Shown here: one piece after another, positions 17,909 through 27,233 of the stretch
How the letters are laid out: each line of letters begins with the position of its first letter
How positions within the stretch are numbered: position 1 is the first letter of the stretch
Assembly (NCBI RefSeq): GCF_963665355.1
Contig: NZ_OY762229.1
Location: 3,038,001 to 3,102,000, forward strand
Length of the DNA stretch: 64,000 nt
Reading direction: 5' to 3'
DNA from: an uncultured Desulfobacter sp.
GTDB taxonomy: Bacteria > Desulfobacterota > Desulfobacteria > Desulfobacterales > Desulfobacteraceae
The notes under the pieces: generated by a model
Seen by the model: the letters and a program-made list of their open reading frames with translations, nothing else
What the model was told of the DNA's origin: nothing
Database searches by the model: none
Made by a program: the position numbers and the translations under genes

Positions 17909-19138
17909 ATGCCGCTGTATGCTTATAAAGCCGTAGATCCATCCGGGAAAGTATCAAATTCCGTCATTGAAGCCGGAAGTGAGAAGGATGCAGTAAATCT
18001 TTTACAGAATGCCGGCCTGATGCCCATTCGTATTAGCGTCTCCTCCCAAAAAGAGTCAAAGGTTTCCGGTCTTTTATCTATTGATATTTTATCTTTTTTC
18101 CAGCGGGTTTCACCCAAAGATGTGATGCATTTTACACAGGATTTAACAGCGCTTCTTGAAGCAGGCCTGCCGGTTGACCGGTCCCTTGGTATTCTTCTTG
18201 AAGCCACTGAAAGTCTAAAATTCAAGGAAACCATTAAGGATATTCTCAAAGCCATTGAGGGCGGGGTGAGCCTTTCCGAAGCCCTTGGACGTCATCCCAA
18301 GGTGTTTTCTGATTTTTACATCAATATGATCAAGGCCGGAGAGGCAGGCGGAATATTAAGCAGGGTTCTGGAACGACTTGGTATTTTCCTTGAAACGTCC
18401 CAGGAACTCAAAGATTACATTAAATCCGCCATGATTTATCCTTTATTCCTTTTAGGGGTAGGGGGGCTGTCTATTATCGTACTGATGACCTATGTGATTC
18501 CTAATTTCAGTGTTATTTTTGCAGATATGGGAGATGCTATTCCCTGGTCAACAAAACTGCTTCTGGATGCAAGCCATGCATTTCGATCATACTGGTGGGT
18601 GGGAATCATTGTTGTGGCATGCATCTATATTATTTTAAGGAAGTTGCTTAAAAGCCCCAAGGGAAAGATAAGGTTTGATGCCTTGAAGATGAAATTACCC
18701 TTTGTCGGGGACCTTATCCGGAAAATTGAGGTCGGCCGCATTTCCCGAACATTGGGAACGCTGATTGAAAGCGGTGTCCCCATCTTAAATGCGATTATAC
18801 TGGCAAAGGACATTGTGAGCAACCAGATCATAACCAGGGCCATGGACGGCATCTACAACAAGGTGAAAGAGGGTGAAAATCTTTCCCACCCCTTAAGCCA
18901 GACGGACATTTTTCCTTCTCTGGCAATTCACATGATCCGGGTAGGAGAAGAGACAGGAAATCTGTCCGGGATGCTCCTTAAATTATCCGATAATTATGAG
19001 AAAGTAGTTAAAAATTTGGTGAAAAGGATTGTCAGCCTAATGGAACCGGTCATGATTCTGATAATGGGGGTTGTTATCGGATCAATCGTGGTTTCCATGC
19101 TGATGGCTATTTTCAGTATGAATGACATATCTTTTTAG
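17909..19138 (+). CDS. gspF: type II secretion inner-membrane protein GspF
   Basis: The polytopic platform protein that couples GspE to pseudopilin assembly. The 409-residue protein has the two repeated cytoplasmic GspF domains, each starting with a pattern like FTQDLTALLEAGLPV and ISRTLGTLIESGVPI. Three membrane segments lie at about 172-195, 225-245 and 378-402. Its opening MPLYAYKAVDPSGK is typical of the family. The start codon is one base after the gspE stop. A 91-base spacer separates it from gspG. Confidence 0.92.
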   Translation: MPLYAYKAVDPSGKVSNSVIEAGSEKDAVNLLQNAGLMPIRISVSSQKESKVSGLLSIDILSFFQRVSPKDVMHFTQDLTALLEAGLPVDRSLGILLEATESLKFKETIKDILKAIEGGVSLSEALGRHPKVFSDFYINMIKAGEAGGILSRVLERLGIFLETSQELKDYIKSAMIYPLFLLGVGGLSIIVLMTYVIPNFSVIFADMGDAIPWSTKLLLDASHAFRSYWWVGIIVVACIYIILRKLLKSPKGKIRFDALKMKLPFVGDLIRKIEVGRISRTLGTLIESGVPILNAIILAKDIVSNQIITRAMDGIYNKVKEGENLSHPLSQTDIFPSLAIHMIRVGEETGNLSGMLLKLSDNYEKVVKNLVKRIVSLMEPVMILIMGVVIGSIVVSMLMAIFSMNDISF

Positions 19139-19229
19139 ACTGAAGATATTCACTGGGATCTCGAATCAACCACCTTTGGGCAAATATTCTGAAAACCATC
19201 AGCTTATTAGTTAAAACAGGAGAAATTCA

Positions 19230-19670
19230 ATGAGACAAAAAGATAAACAAAATCAAAAGGGGTTCTCCCTTATAGAACTGCTCATCGTCATGGTAATCAT
19301 CGGCTTACTGGCCTCACTGGTCGGACCCAAGATGTTTGGCAAGGTCGGCAAGTCCAAACAGAAATCTGCAAAAGCCCAACTCTCTTTGTTTGAGACGGCC
19401 CTGGACATGTACAGGCTGGATATGGGGAAATATCCAACGTCTGATGAAGGCCTGTCTGCATTGAGGAACAAGCCGGACGATGAGGGTAAATGGGATGGGC
19501 CTTACCTGCCCAAGGAGATTCCCTTGGATCCTTGGGGCCATGCATATCATTATGAATCGCCTTCCGAACATGGGGACTATGAAATAATATCTTATGGCGC
19601 TGACGGAAACGAAGGCGGAGACGGGGAAGACCAGGATATCGTCAGTTGGAAGGATCTTGAAAAAGAATAG
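19230..19670 (+). CDS. gspG: major type II secretion pseudopilin GspG
   Basis: The main building block of the type II pseudopilus. The 146-residue precursor has an 11-residue basic leader ending in Gly, the prepilin peptidase cleavage site before Phe, Glu at mature position 5, and the hydrophobic helix FSLIELLIVMVIIGLLASL. The C-terminal loop GADGNEGGDGEDQDI carries the acidic calcium-binding residues typical of GspG. AGGAG stands seven bases before the ATG. The 3' end overlaps gspH by 14 bases. A prepilin peptidase gene is not in this window. Confidence 0.94.
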   Translation: MRQKDKQNQKGFSLIELLIVMVIIGLLASLVGPKMFGKVGKSKQKSAKAQLSLFETALDMYRLDMGKYPTSDEGLSALRNKPDDEGKWDGPYLPKEIPLDPWGHAYHYESPSEHGDYEIISYGADGNEGGDGEDQDIVSWKDLEKE

Positions 19671-20181
19671 CTGTTCAGGCTTTACCCTGATTGAGCTGAT
19701 TGTCGTTCTGGTCATTGTCGGGCTTTTATCCGGGCTGGTCATGCCCCGGATGTTTCAGTCCATGACCCGTATTGAGTTAAGAAAGGCTGCCGGTGATATG
19801 GTATCTTTTCTGCGCAGTGCCAGAGACGAGGCATACTACAAGAAACTTTTTATAAGGGTATCATTTAATCCGGACACTAGGCAGGTGTTACTTTTCAGGT
19901 ACCAAAGGGCCTCTGAGGACGAAGAGACATCCTTTGCCGGCCCTGAAATGGTGTGGGCCCTGCTAAAGGAGATATTACTTCCCGAAAGCGTTTCAATAGA
20001 ACGTATTGAGAAAAAAAAGGATACGGATTCTATAGATGTTCATAGCCTGTACTTTTACCCCTCAGGAACTTCGGATGGCGGGGTAATTACTTTGATGGAT
20101 AAAAAAGGCAGGGTTTTTCAAATATCAATAGACAGGATAACCGGCAAGGTACGAATAATAGATGACACTGAAAACAGATAA
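19657..20181 (+). CDS. gspH: minor pseudopilin, GspH-like
   Basis: A minor pseudopilin with an eight-residue leader MKKNSCSG before the cleavage point, then FTLIELIVVLVIVGLL with Glu5. The body is about 165 residues and carries the GspH-type segment DMVSFLRSARDEAYYKK after the helix. TTG at 19657 gives a proper type III leader; an ATG at 19594 would create a long leader buried in gspG and is rejected. GspH identity is likely from order and sequence, but GspI-type proteins are not fully excluded. No gspC, D, I, J, K, L or M follows; a glycosyltransferase gene overlaps its end instead. Confidence 0.78.
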   Translation: MKKNSCSGFTLIELIVVLVIVGLLSGLVMPRMFQSMTRIELRKAAGDMVSFLRSARDEAYYKKLFIRVSFNPDTRQVLLFRYQRASEDEETSFAGPEMVWALLKEILLPESVSIERIEKKKDTDSIDVHSLYFYPSGTSDGGVITLMDKKGRVFQISIDRITGKVRIIDDTENR

Positions 20182-21145
20182 CTATGCTGATGAAATGATA
20201 TCGGTCACCATACCGGTTTTCAATGAGGAAAAAAATCTGAGCCAGCTTTATGAAAAATTGATCCAGGCTCTTGATCCAATGGGTCTGGCATATGAAATCA
20301 TTTTCATAAATGATGGCAGCTCAGATAACAGCCCGGAATTGTTGAACCAGTTGGCCCAAAAAGACGGACGGGTGAAAGTCATTCACTTTACCAGAAATTT
20401 TGGACAGACAGCCGCCATGATGGCCGGATTTGATCATGCGTCCGGTGATATTATCATCCCCATGGATGCAGATCTGCAGAATGACCCGGAAGATATCCCC
20501 CGGTTGGTGGAAAAGCTTAATCAGGGGTACGATTTATGCTCCGGGTGGCGTAAAAATCGAAAAGACGGTTCTATCAGGCGGGTCCTGGTCAGTAAAATTG
20601 CCAACAAATTGGTATCTAAAATCTCAGGAGTTCGGTTAAAGGATTATGGGTGTACCCTTAAAGCTTATCGTAAAAAGATTATTAAGGGCGTTCGGCTTTA
20701 CGGGGAGATGCATCGGTTTATTCCCATATATGCCAGTTGGGAAGGGGCTAAGATCGTAGAACTTCCGGTTAAGCACCATCCCCGGATTCATGGAAAATCC
20801 AAATATGGTCTGGAACGGACCATTAAGGTCCTTCTGGACCTCATTGTGATTACTTTTCTGGATAATTATGCCCAAAAGCCTATTTATGTGTTTGGCGGGG
20901 CGGGGATTATCAGTGCCATTATTTCTTTAGGGATTTTTACCTATGCTTCCTGGTTGAAATTTTTCAAAAATATTTCTTATATTGAAACGCCATTGCCGGT
21001 TTTGGCAGCCATGACCATGCTTGGGGCGTTTATCTGTATTCTCATGGGGCTTCTGGCCGAAATGATCATGAGGACCTATTATGAAGCCCAGCATAAAAGC
21101 ATCTATCTGGTGGAAGATATGAAAAATATTGAGGTGGATGCCTGA
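20162..21145 (+). CDS. polyprenyl-phosphate-type family 2 glycosyltransferase (ArnC/DPM1-like)
   Basis: These enzymes move a sugar to undecaprenyl phosphate, giving a flippable donor. The 327-residue protein has VTIPVFNEEKNLSQL, FINDGSSDNSPELL and MDADLQNDPEDI with the metal-binding Asp residues (about 102-106). The segment RIHGKSKYGLERTIK follows, then two C-terminal membrane helices (about 240-262 and 278-300), the usual layout of ArnC and GtrB relatives. It overlaps gspH by 20 bases and its stop overlaps the ATG of the asparagine-synthetase-like gene, so all are translationally linked. Confidence 0.88.
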   Translation: MTLKTDNYADEMISVTIPVFNEEKNLSQLYEKLIQALDPMGLAYEIIFINDGSSDNSPELLNQLAQKDGRVKVIHFTRNFGQTAAMMAGFDHASGDIIIPMDADLQNDPEDIPRLVEKLNQGYDLCSGWRKNRKDGSIRRVLVSKIANKLVSKISGVRLKDYGCTLKAYRKKIIKGVRLYGEMHRFIPIYASWEGAKIVELPVKHHPRIHGKSKYGLERTIKVLLDLIVITFLDNYAQKPIYVFGGAGIISAIISLGIFTYASWLKFFKNISYIETPLPVLAAMTMLGAFICILMGLLAEMIMRTYYEAQHKSIYLVEDMKNIEVDA

Positions 21146-23022
21146 TGTGCGGGATTGCCGGATTTACTGGAAGTGGCTCCCATGATGATCTTAAGGCCAT
21201 GACAGCGGCCATGGCCCACCGGGGGCCGGACGCAGAGGCTTTTTTTTATGCCCGGGATTCTTCAGTCTATCTGGGGCATAGACGGCTTTCCATCATTGAT
21301 CTGAGGGATGGGGCCCAGCCCATGTCAACTGCAGACAACAATTTTGTAATTGTCTTCAATGGCGAGATCTACAACCATGCAGCGCTTCGCAAAGAGTTGG
21401 AAAACAGAGGTCACCGGTTTATTTCCCATCATTCTGACACGGAAGTCCTTCTACACGGTTACAGTGAGTGGGGCAGGCTTCTTCCGGAAAAGCTGAACGG
21501 GATGTGGGCGTTTGCCCTTTATGACAAAAAAGCAAAACAGATTTTTATCAGCAGAGACAGGTTTGGGAAAAAGCCGCTGTATTTCACCTTGCAGAACAAG
21601 ACTTTTGCATTTGCGTCTGAACTGTCTGCCTTGACAATCCATTCCCGGGTAAATGCCAGCATATCCCCTGCCATGCTTAAAAAGTATTTTGCCTATGGAT
21701 ATATCCCCGCCCCGGGATCTATTTATGAAAGGATATACAAGCTTGCCGGCGGTTGTTCCCTAATCTATGATTTAGATTCAGAAACCTATGAGGTTAAAAA
21801 ATACTGGGACTTTAAGATAGAACCCTTTGACCGGATTCCTTCCAACCCCATTGAGGAATGGGGCGAGCAGCTAAGAGAGTTGATTTCCAGGGCGGTTAAG
21901 CGAAGGCTTATTTCAGATGTCCCGCTTGGGGTCTTTTTAAGCGGAGGGATAGATTCTTCATGTGTTACAGCCTATGCAGCCAAGGCCATGGATGCACCTT
22001 CTGCTTTGAAAACCTTTTCCATCAGCTTTGAAGAGAAAAGTTTTGACGAGTCGGAATTCTCTAATAAAGCGGCCCGGTTTGTTGGTACAGATCACTATAA
22101 TGAGGTTCTTTCAATGGAGCGGTCCATGAGCCTTCTACCGGATATCGCCGGTAAACTGGATGAGCCCATGGGAGACAGCTCCATTTTACCCACCTATCTG
22201 CTGAGCCGGATAACCAGAAAGCATGTCACTGTTGCCCTGGGCGGAGATGGTGCTGATGAGCTCTTTGCCGGTTATGATCCGTTTCGGGCGTTGAAATACG
22301 CAAAGCTTTATAATTCGGTAATCCCAAGACCTGTTCATATGGGAATCTGCATGCTTTGCAGCCGGCTACCGGTATCCCATCGTAATATGAGCCTTGATTT
22401 CAAGATTAAACGGACCTTAAGAGGGCTAAGCTACGATAAAAAGCTGTGGAACCCGGTCTGGCTGGGTCCGTTGTCACCGGATGAGATTTCAGAGCTGTTT
22501 CATGAACCGGTTGATATAGAGGAGCTTTACTCAGAAGCAATCAACCTGTGGGATCAGTGTCAAAGCACCAGCCTGATTGATCAGACCCTTCAGTTTTATA
22601 CTCGGTTGTACCTCCAGGATGATATCTTAACTAAAGTTGACCGGGCCTCCATGATGAACTCCCTTGAAGTCAGGGCTCCGTTCCTTGATATTGAACTGGT
22701 TGATTTCGTAAGAAAAATCCCATGCACATTTAAATTCAGAAACGGCCAGACAAAGTATATTCTTAAAAAAGCCCTGGAACCTGTATTGCCCAGGGAAATT
22801 CTGTACCGTTCCAAAAAAGGGTTCGGCATACCGGTGGGAAGGTGGCTGAAGCAACCTTTTTTTAAACACAAATCAGTCCGGTATCAAAATATCCTGTCTG
22901 CCGATTTTATCCAGAAGCATATGCAGGAACACATTTCAGATAAGAATGACAACCGCGCCTTTTTATGGAACCATTGGCTTCTATCCGAATGGTCTCAAGG
23001 TAAGGGTTTCAGCCTTTCATAA
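21145..23022 (+). CDS. asparagine synthase-like glutamine amidotransferase
   Basis: Class II glutaminase plus ATP-pyrophosphatase, normally converting Asp to Asn; in polysaccharide loci relatives amidate uronic acids or other carboxyls. The 625-residue protein has the nucleophile Cys2 (MCGIAGF), HRGPDAEAF, the NGEIYNH glutaminase motif, and the synthetase PP-loop SGGIDSS (about residue 270) with GGDGADELFAGYD further on. The start is fixed by the need for Cys2. It is the first of three AsnB-like proteins in the window. Its neighbours, a polyprenyl glycosyltransferase and a GT4, point to glycan modification rather than asparagine supply. Calling it asnB would overstate what is known. Confidence 0.85.
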   Translation: MCGIAGFTGSGSHDDLKAMTAAMAHRGPDAEAFFYARDSSVYLGHRRLSIIDLRDGAQPMSTADNNFVIVFNGEIYNHAALRKELENRGHRFISHHSDTEVLLHGYSEWGRLLPEKLNGMWAFALYDKKAKQIFISRDRFGKKPLYFTLQNKTFAFASELSALTIHSRVNASISPAMLKKYFAYGYIPAPGSIYERIYKLAGGCSLIYDLDSETYEVKKYWDFKIEPFDRIPSNPIEEWGEQLRELISRAVKRRLISDVPLGVFLSGGIDSSCVTAYAAKAMDAPSALKTFSISFEEKSFDESEFSNKAARFVGTDHYNEVLSMERSMSLLPDIAGKLDEPMGDSSILPTYLLSRITRKHVTVALGGDGADELFAGYDPFRALKYAKLYNSVIPRPVHMGICMLCSRLPVSHRNMSLDFKIKRTLRGLSYDKKLWNPVWLGPLSPDEISELFHEPVDIEELYSEAINLWDQCQSTSLIDQTLQFYTRLYLQDDILTKVDRASMMNSLEVRAPFLDIELVDFVRKIPCTFKFRNGQTKYILKKALEPVLPREILYRSKKGFGIPVGRWLKQPFFKHKSVRYQNILSADFIQKHMQEHISDKNDNRAFLWNHWLLSEWSQGKGFSLS

Positions 23023-23047
23023 ATCCGGATTTAAGAACGGCCATTGA

Positions 23048-24184
23048 ATGAACATTCTGCTTATCAATTATGAGTTCCCGCCGCTTGGTGCGGGTGCGTC
23101 AACCGCCACATGGCACATCGGTAAAGAACTTGCTGCCATGGGGCACAGGGTATTAGTGGTTACTTCGGGATATAAAAAGAATACAGGGTATGGCCTTGAA
23201 AACGGAATGACAATTTACAGGTGCCCGGCTATTCGGAAGAAAGTGTCCCAGTCCAATTTACTGGAAATGGCATCCTTTGTGGCCTCAGCGTTTATCTGTT
23301 TGCCCCGCCTTGCCCGAAAACACAGAATTGAAGGAGCAATCGTTTTTTTTTCCTTTCCTTGCGGCCCTCTGGGGCTGTGGATAAATATGCTGTTTAATAT
23401 CCCATATATTGTTTCTCTCAGGGGAGGGGACGTGCCGGGCAATGAAAAACGGCTGGATAGAATACATAAAATCCTTACACCGTTAAGGCAACTGATTTAC
23501 AGAAGAAGCCTGGCGGTGGTTGCCAACTCTCAAGGCTCGAAAAATCTGGCCGAAAAAGCAGATTCTTATCCTGTTCGTGTCATTCCCAATGGTATCGACA
23601 CGAAATTTTTTACACCTGTTGATAAGAAGCTGGATAATAACTATTTTCGTTTTATGTTTGCGGGCAGGCTGTCGGATCAAAAAAATTTATATTTTATGCT
23701 AAACCAGTTGGCCAGCTTTAAACAATCTGGATTTCAAAGATTAAAAATTCATATGGCGGGTGATGGCCCTTTGAAAAAAGAACTCCAAGATTTTGCCGAT
23801 AAATCGGGACTGTCTGAAAATATTGAATGGTATGGATGGGTATCAAAAAACAAGCTTCTTGAACTTTATCGACATTCCGATTGTTTTATAAACCCCTCCT
23901 TTTGTGAAGGAATGCCAAACGCTGTGCTTGAAGCTATGGCATGCGGCTTAACTGTTATTGCGAGTAATGTCCCGGGTAATCAAGAAGTGGTTGATGACGG
24001 TAAAAATGGATTTTTATTTGAGATCGACGCTTCAGATAAATTCCAGGAAGCTGTCAAAAAAGCGGTTACGTCTTTCTCTACAGTAGTATCAATGGGAAAG
24101 AATTCAAGGAGAAAGGTGGAAGAACATTTTTCTTGGCAAAAAACTGCCCATGAATATTTAATTTTTTTTATTAAAGGGTGTTGA
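23048..24184 (+). CDS. family 4 glycosyltransferase
   Basis: A 378-residue GT-B enzyme. It opens MNILLINYEFPPLGAGAST, with the glycine-rich loop that binds the acceptor side, and has VVANSQGSKNLAEK and VIPNGIDTKFF in mid-protein. The C-terminal half has FAGRLSDQKNLYFML and the donor motif PSFCEGMPNAVLEAMACG with both conserved glutamates. It lies 25 bases after the amidotransferase gene and closes this sub-block; a 222-base spacer follows. Specificity is not readable. Confidence 0.88.
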   Translation: MNILLINYEFPPLGAGASTATWHIGKELAAMGHRVLVVTSGYKKNTGYGLENGMTIYRCPAIRKKVSQSNLLEMASFVASAFICLPRLARKHRIEGAIVFFSFPCGPLGLWINMLFNIPYIVSLRGGDVPGNEKRLDRIHKILTPLRQLIYRRSLAVVANSQGSKNLAEKADSYPVRVIPNGIDTKFFTPVDKKLDNNYFRFMFAGRLSDQKNLYFMLNQLASFKQSGFQRLKIHMAGDGPLKKELQDFADKSGLSENIEWYGWVSKNKLLELYRHSDCFINPSFCEGMPNAVLEAMACGLTVIASNVPGNQEVVDDGKNGFLFEIDASDKFQEAVKKAVTSFSTVVSMGKNSRRKVEEHFSWQKTAHEYLIFFIKGC

Positions 24185-24406
24185 ACTCAATAGTGAGAAA
24201 GGACTAAATTTCATATGGTTAAAGTTATAAATTTCTCTGTTTAGAGGTAGTGGATTATTATGATTACTATCAAGAATTGGGCCTTCCCCACGAAAAGTTT
24301 ACGAACAGTGTAGATTAAAGCCTGTTTGGTGGAATTCGTGATCTTATAAGAATTTAAGTGCTATCAATGTTCTTTAATACCAAACAATTTTAATGTGTTA
24401 TAGTAA
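24185..24406. other. 222-bp spacer with a possible gene relic
   Basis: The reading frame from about 24223 to 24318 is open and ends DYYQELGLPHEKFTNSVD before a stop. It has a protein-like composition but no start codon and no match I recognise. It may be the tail of a deleted gene, and marks a join between the gsp-linked block and the nonulosonate-type block. Confidence 0.35.
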
Positions 24407-25084
24407 ATGAAAACAGGAATATTAATCCAGGCAAGGCTTTCATCATCAAGGTTTCCTGGCAAAATGCTGGCACTGTTGAACGGAATTCCCTTAATCCAAT
24501 TTGTATTTAATAGATGCAAAGTTTCGAAACATGCAGGAATCGTAGCCGTTATAACTTCCGATCAGTCAAGCGACGATCCTTTGTATGAATGTTGCAGAAA
24601 CAATAATATTCCTGTTTTTCGAGGTGGCTTAGATAATGTTCTCGACAGATATGTTAAGGCCGCGAAGTTTTTTGGTTGCGATGTTGTTTGCAGGGTGTGT
24701 GGTGATTCTCCTTTTGTTGATATATGCTGTATAGATCAAATGTTTAAGTGCCTTAAAAAGAATGATGAATATTTTTCGGTTTCCGGGGGATTAAATGGAT
24801 TTATTTCAGAAATAGTTACTTATCAAACTTTAGCAAAGGTCAATTGTCTTGCATCCTCTTCCGAAGATCGTGAGCACGTTACAAAATATATCAGAGATAA
24901 TTTAAATCAATTTCGACACAGAATGTTCGATATAGGGTCGGTCCCGGAAGCGCTACAAAGAATTACCCTAACCGTAGATTACGAAAAAGATATGGATTTG
25001 GCCAATTTGATAGTGAAAAACGGACTCTCAGGGTTTGATTTTCAATCACAGGATGTTATAAAAATTCTGCATCGTATTTTATAA
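24407..25084 (+). CDS. SpsF-like cytidylyltransferase-family protein
   Basis: SpsF of Bacillus and its relatives are cytidylyltransferase-fold proteins that sit with NeuB-type synthases and are thought to activate nonulosonate-type sugars with CTP. The 225-residue protein begins with the nucleotide loop ILIQARLSSSRFPGKML, has the lid-type VITSDQSSDDPL and FRGGLDNVLDRYVKAAK, and contains RVCGDSPFVD, the metal-binding strand diagnostic of this branch. It opens the 24-35 kb module that also contains relatives of SpsC, SpsD, SpsE and SpsG. The exact nucleotide product is unproven. Confidence 0.82.
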   Translation: MKTGILIQARLSSSRFPGKMLALLNGIPLIQFVFNRCKVSKHAGIVAVITSDQSSDDPLYECCRNNNIPVFRGGLDNVLDRYVKAAKFFGCDVVCRVCGDSPFVDICCIDQMFKCLKKNDEYFSVSGGLNGFISEIVTYQTLAKVNCLASSSEDREHVTKYIRDNLNQFRHRMFDIGSVPEALQRITLTVDYEKDMDLANLIVKNGLSGFDFQSQDVIKILHRIL

Positions 25085-25193
25085 GAAGTCTGCCATCCAT
25101 CAGTGACTGGCATGCACTTTTGTAGCCTGGTCATGGCCTAAGAACAAATAGGCCCTTGGCTGTTATCCAATAAGACAATGATAGAGAAAGGTA

Positions 25194-26066
25194 ATGAATT
25201 TAACCATACCTGATTTTCCAGCGCGAATAGAAATTGAAATTGCCAGTGATTGTAATTTGAGGTGTACCTATTGCCCAAGACATTTTGTTAATACTCTTAA
25301 AGGGTACATTGATTTTCATTTATTTGAGAAAATTATCAAAGAAGCAATAAGTTATCCGGATACTATTCTTGTCTTGCATAGAAGGGGGGAGAGTATGCTT
25401 CATCCGGAATTCAAAAAAATGCTCGAGCTCGTTTCCGGCAGGTTTAAGGAAGTCCAAATGGCTACTAATGCCACCCTTCTTAATAAAGATAAATATGAGG
25501 CTATAGTTAACGGGTTGACGTTTCTGTCCTTTAGTCTGGATACCCCAGAAAATTTTGATCAAACCAGAATTCCGGCAAAATATTCAAAAGTTGAATCAAA
25601 AATTTTGGATTTTTTGGATTATAACAAAGGGAGGGTATTAACACAGGCTTCAATGGTAAAAACTGTGAAAACAGCTGAAGAAGAGTGTGCTAAATTCAAA
25701 AGCGTATGGACAGATCGCGTTGATCGGGTAAGAATATATGATCAGCATTCTTCTGATGGAAACTTCGGATCTTTAAAAAATCCAAGGGTAATTCGTAAAC
25801 CCTGTGTTATGCCTTTTTATGAAATACTGGTATATGACAGTGGCAACGTTGCCAGGTGCAACCACGACTGGAATAGTGATAATTCTGCCAGTATGGGCGA
25901 TTTAAAAAAGAACGGAATTAAAGAAATATGGCATGGGGAAAAATATGAAGAGCTGAGAAAGCAGCAGAGAACACTGCAATTTGATGATTCCGTTTGTACA
26001 AGATGTGATTGCTGGTATCCGGAGATTGGGAGACAGGGGACTGGAGAAACTTGGGAGAAATCATGA
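25194..26066 (+). CDS. radical SAM/SPASM domain protein
   Basis: The 290-residue protein has CNLRCTYC (about residues 20-27) binding the radical SAM [4Fe-4S] cluster. A later cysteine-rich region includes RCNHDW and CTRCDCW, typical of the SPASM domain that holds auxiliary clusters. The intervening ATNATLLN matches the SAM-binding strand. Such enzymes carry out hard carbon chemistry such as epimerisation, dehydrogenation or deamination. A weak ribosome site (AAAGG) precedes the ATG, and the stop overlaps the aminotransferase start by four bases, so they probably act on the same sugar. The C-terminal tail is encoded by a G-rich, repetitive stretch (26029-26060). The substrate is unknown. Confidence 0.82.
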   Translation: MNLTIPDFPARIEIEIASDCNLRCTYCPRHFVNTLKGYIDFHLFEKIIKEAISYPDTILVLHRRGESMLHPEFKKMLELVSGRFKEVQMATNATLLNKDKYEAIVNGLTFLSFSLDTPENFDQTRIPAKYSKVESKILDFLDYNKGRVLTQASMVKTVKTAEEECAKFKSVWTDRVDRVRIYDQHSSDGNFGSLKNPRVIRKPCVMPFYEILVYDSGNVARCNHDWNSDNSASMGDLKKNGIKEIWHGEKYEELRKQQRTLQFDDSVCTRCDCWYPEIGRQGTGETWEKS

Positions 26067-27208
26067 GAAAAACTTTTTTACCTCTATCAAGGCCTGACAT
26101 CAGTGACATTGAAATTCAGAAAACCGTCGAGGTCATAAAGTCAGGTTGGTGGACAACCGGACCGGTTGTTACTGAATTTGAAGAAAAATTTTCTGAGTAT
26201 CTACAAGACAAAGAGCCTCTGGCTGCCGTCGGATTAAATTCGTGCACTGCAGCGCTTCACTTGGCTCTTTTAGCTTTGGGAATTGGTAAGGGGGATGAAG
26301 TAATTCTGCCGACCTGGACGTTTGTCAGCACCGGACACGTGGTGGAGTGGACAGGGGCAAAACCTGTTTTATGTGATATTGATGAAAGAACTTTGAATAT
26401 AGATATTGAAAGGGCATCAGAACTGATAACGCCTAGAACAAAGGCGATAATGCCTGTTCATATTGCAGGGTTTCCCTGTGACATGGATGCTGTTTTATCC
26501 CTTGCAGAAAGGCATAATCTTAAAGTAATTGAAGATGCCGCTCATGCCATAGGAACTGAATATAATGGAATAAAAATCGGTAATTTTGCAGATGTAACCT
26601 GCTTTAGTTTTTATGCCACTAAAAATCTTGCTATGGGTGAGGGTGGAGCCGCTGTTGCGAAAAACAGTGATATTATTGAAAAGATACGAAAGCTGGGGTA
26701 TTTCGGGATTAATAAACAGGCCTTTAAAAGGTATTCCCAAACAGGAAGCTGGTTTTATGATATAGAGGAGTCCGGGTACAAAAATAACCTTGACAGCCTC
26801 CACGCAGCTTTGGGATTAGCCCAGCTCCAACGTCTGGATCAGATGAATTTTCGTAGACGACAGATTGCCTCTCTTTACAGAAAAGGTTTATCTAACAAAC
26901 TGCTCTTACCATGGGATGATGGGAACCATTATCACACATATCACCTTTTTCCGATCAGGGTTGATGATGAAGATATTGACCGTAATGAATTGATTGAGGC
27001 GCTGAAAAGAAGAAATATCGGTACAAGCGTGCATTTTATCCCGTTACATCTACATACACATTATATGCAAAACAATGAACAGGACAACTTCCCTGTTGCC
27101 AACAGGGTATTTAAAAGGATTTTATCTATTCCCATGTTTTCATCAATGAGTGATGAGGACGTAGCTTATGTGGTAGAAAATTTGAATGAGCTGCTACAGA
27201 GAGGTTAA
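26063..27208 (+). CDS. DegT/DnrJ/EryC1/StrS (SpsC-like) sugar aminotransferase
   Basis: A PLP enzyme that aminates a keto nucleotide-sugar. The 381-residue protein has LPLSRPDISDIE, GLNSCTAALHLAL, DAAHAIGTEYNG, and the PLP lysine in FYATKNLAMGEGG, so it is an aminotransferase rather than a dehydrase of the RfbH kind. GGGAGA lies before the ATG at 26063; an earlier in-frame start at 26009 would lie within the radical SAM gene. In a Sps or legionaminic-type pathway this enzyme would act on a 4-keto sugar at C4, but the matching 4,6-dehydratase is not next to it. Confidence 0.9.
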   Translation: MRKTFLPLSRPDISDIEIQKTVEVIKSGWWTTGPVVTEFEEKFSEYLQDKEPLAAVGLNSCTAALHLALLALGIGKGDEVILPTWTFVSTGHVVEWTGAKPVLCDIDERTLNIDIERASELITPRTKAIMPVHIAGFPCDMDAVLSLAERHNLKVIEDAAHAIGTEYNGIKIGNFADVTCFSFYATKNLAMGEGGAAVAKNSDIIEKIRKLGYFGINKQAFKRYSQTGSWFYDIEESGYKNNLDSLHAALGLAQLQRLDQMNFRRRQIASLYRKGLSNKLLLPWDDGNHYHTYHLFPIRVDDEDIDRNELIEALKRRNIGTSVHFIPLHLHTHYMQNNEQDNFPVANRVFKRILSIPMFSSMSDEDVAYVVENLNELLQRG

Positions 27209-27233
27209 AGATAACAACATCATAGGTTAAGGC

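Noticed and set aside
19594-19656. Extension of gspH to the ATG at 19594
   Set aside because: It would put a long extra leader before the prepilin cleavage site, inside gspG; TTG at 19657 gives the standard eight-residue leader.
25135-25154. Hairpin GGCCTA/TAGGCC between the SpsF-like and radical SAM genes as a terminator
   Set aside because: Six base pairs and no T-run, and the genes on both sides look like one pathway; not enough for a call.
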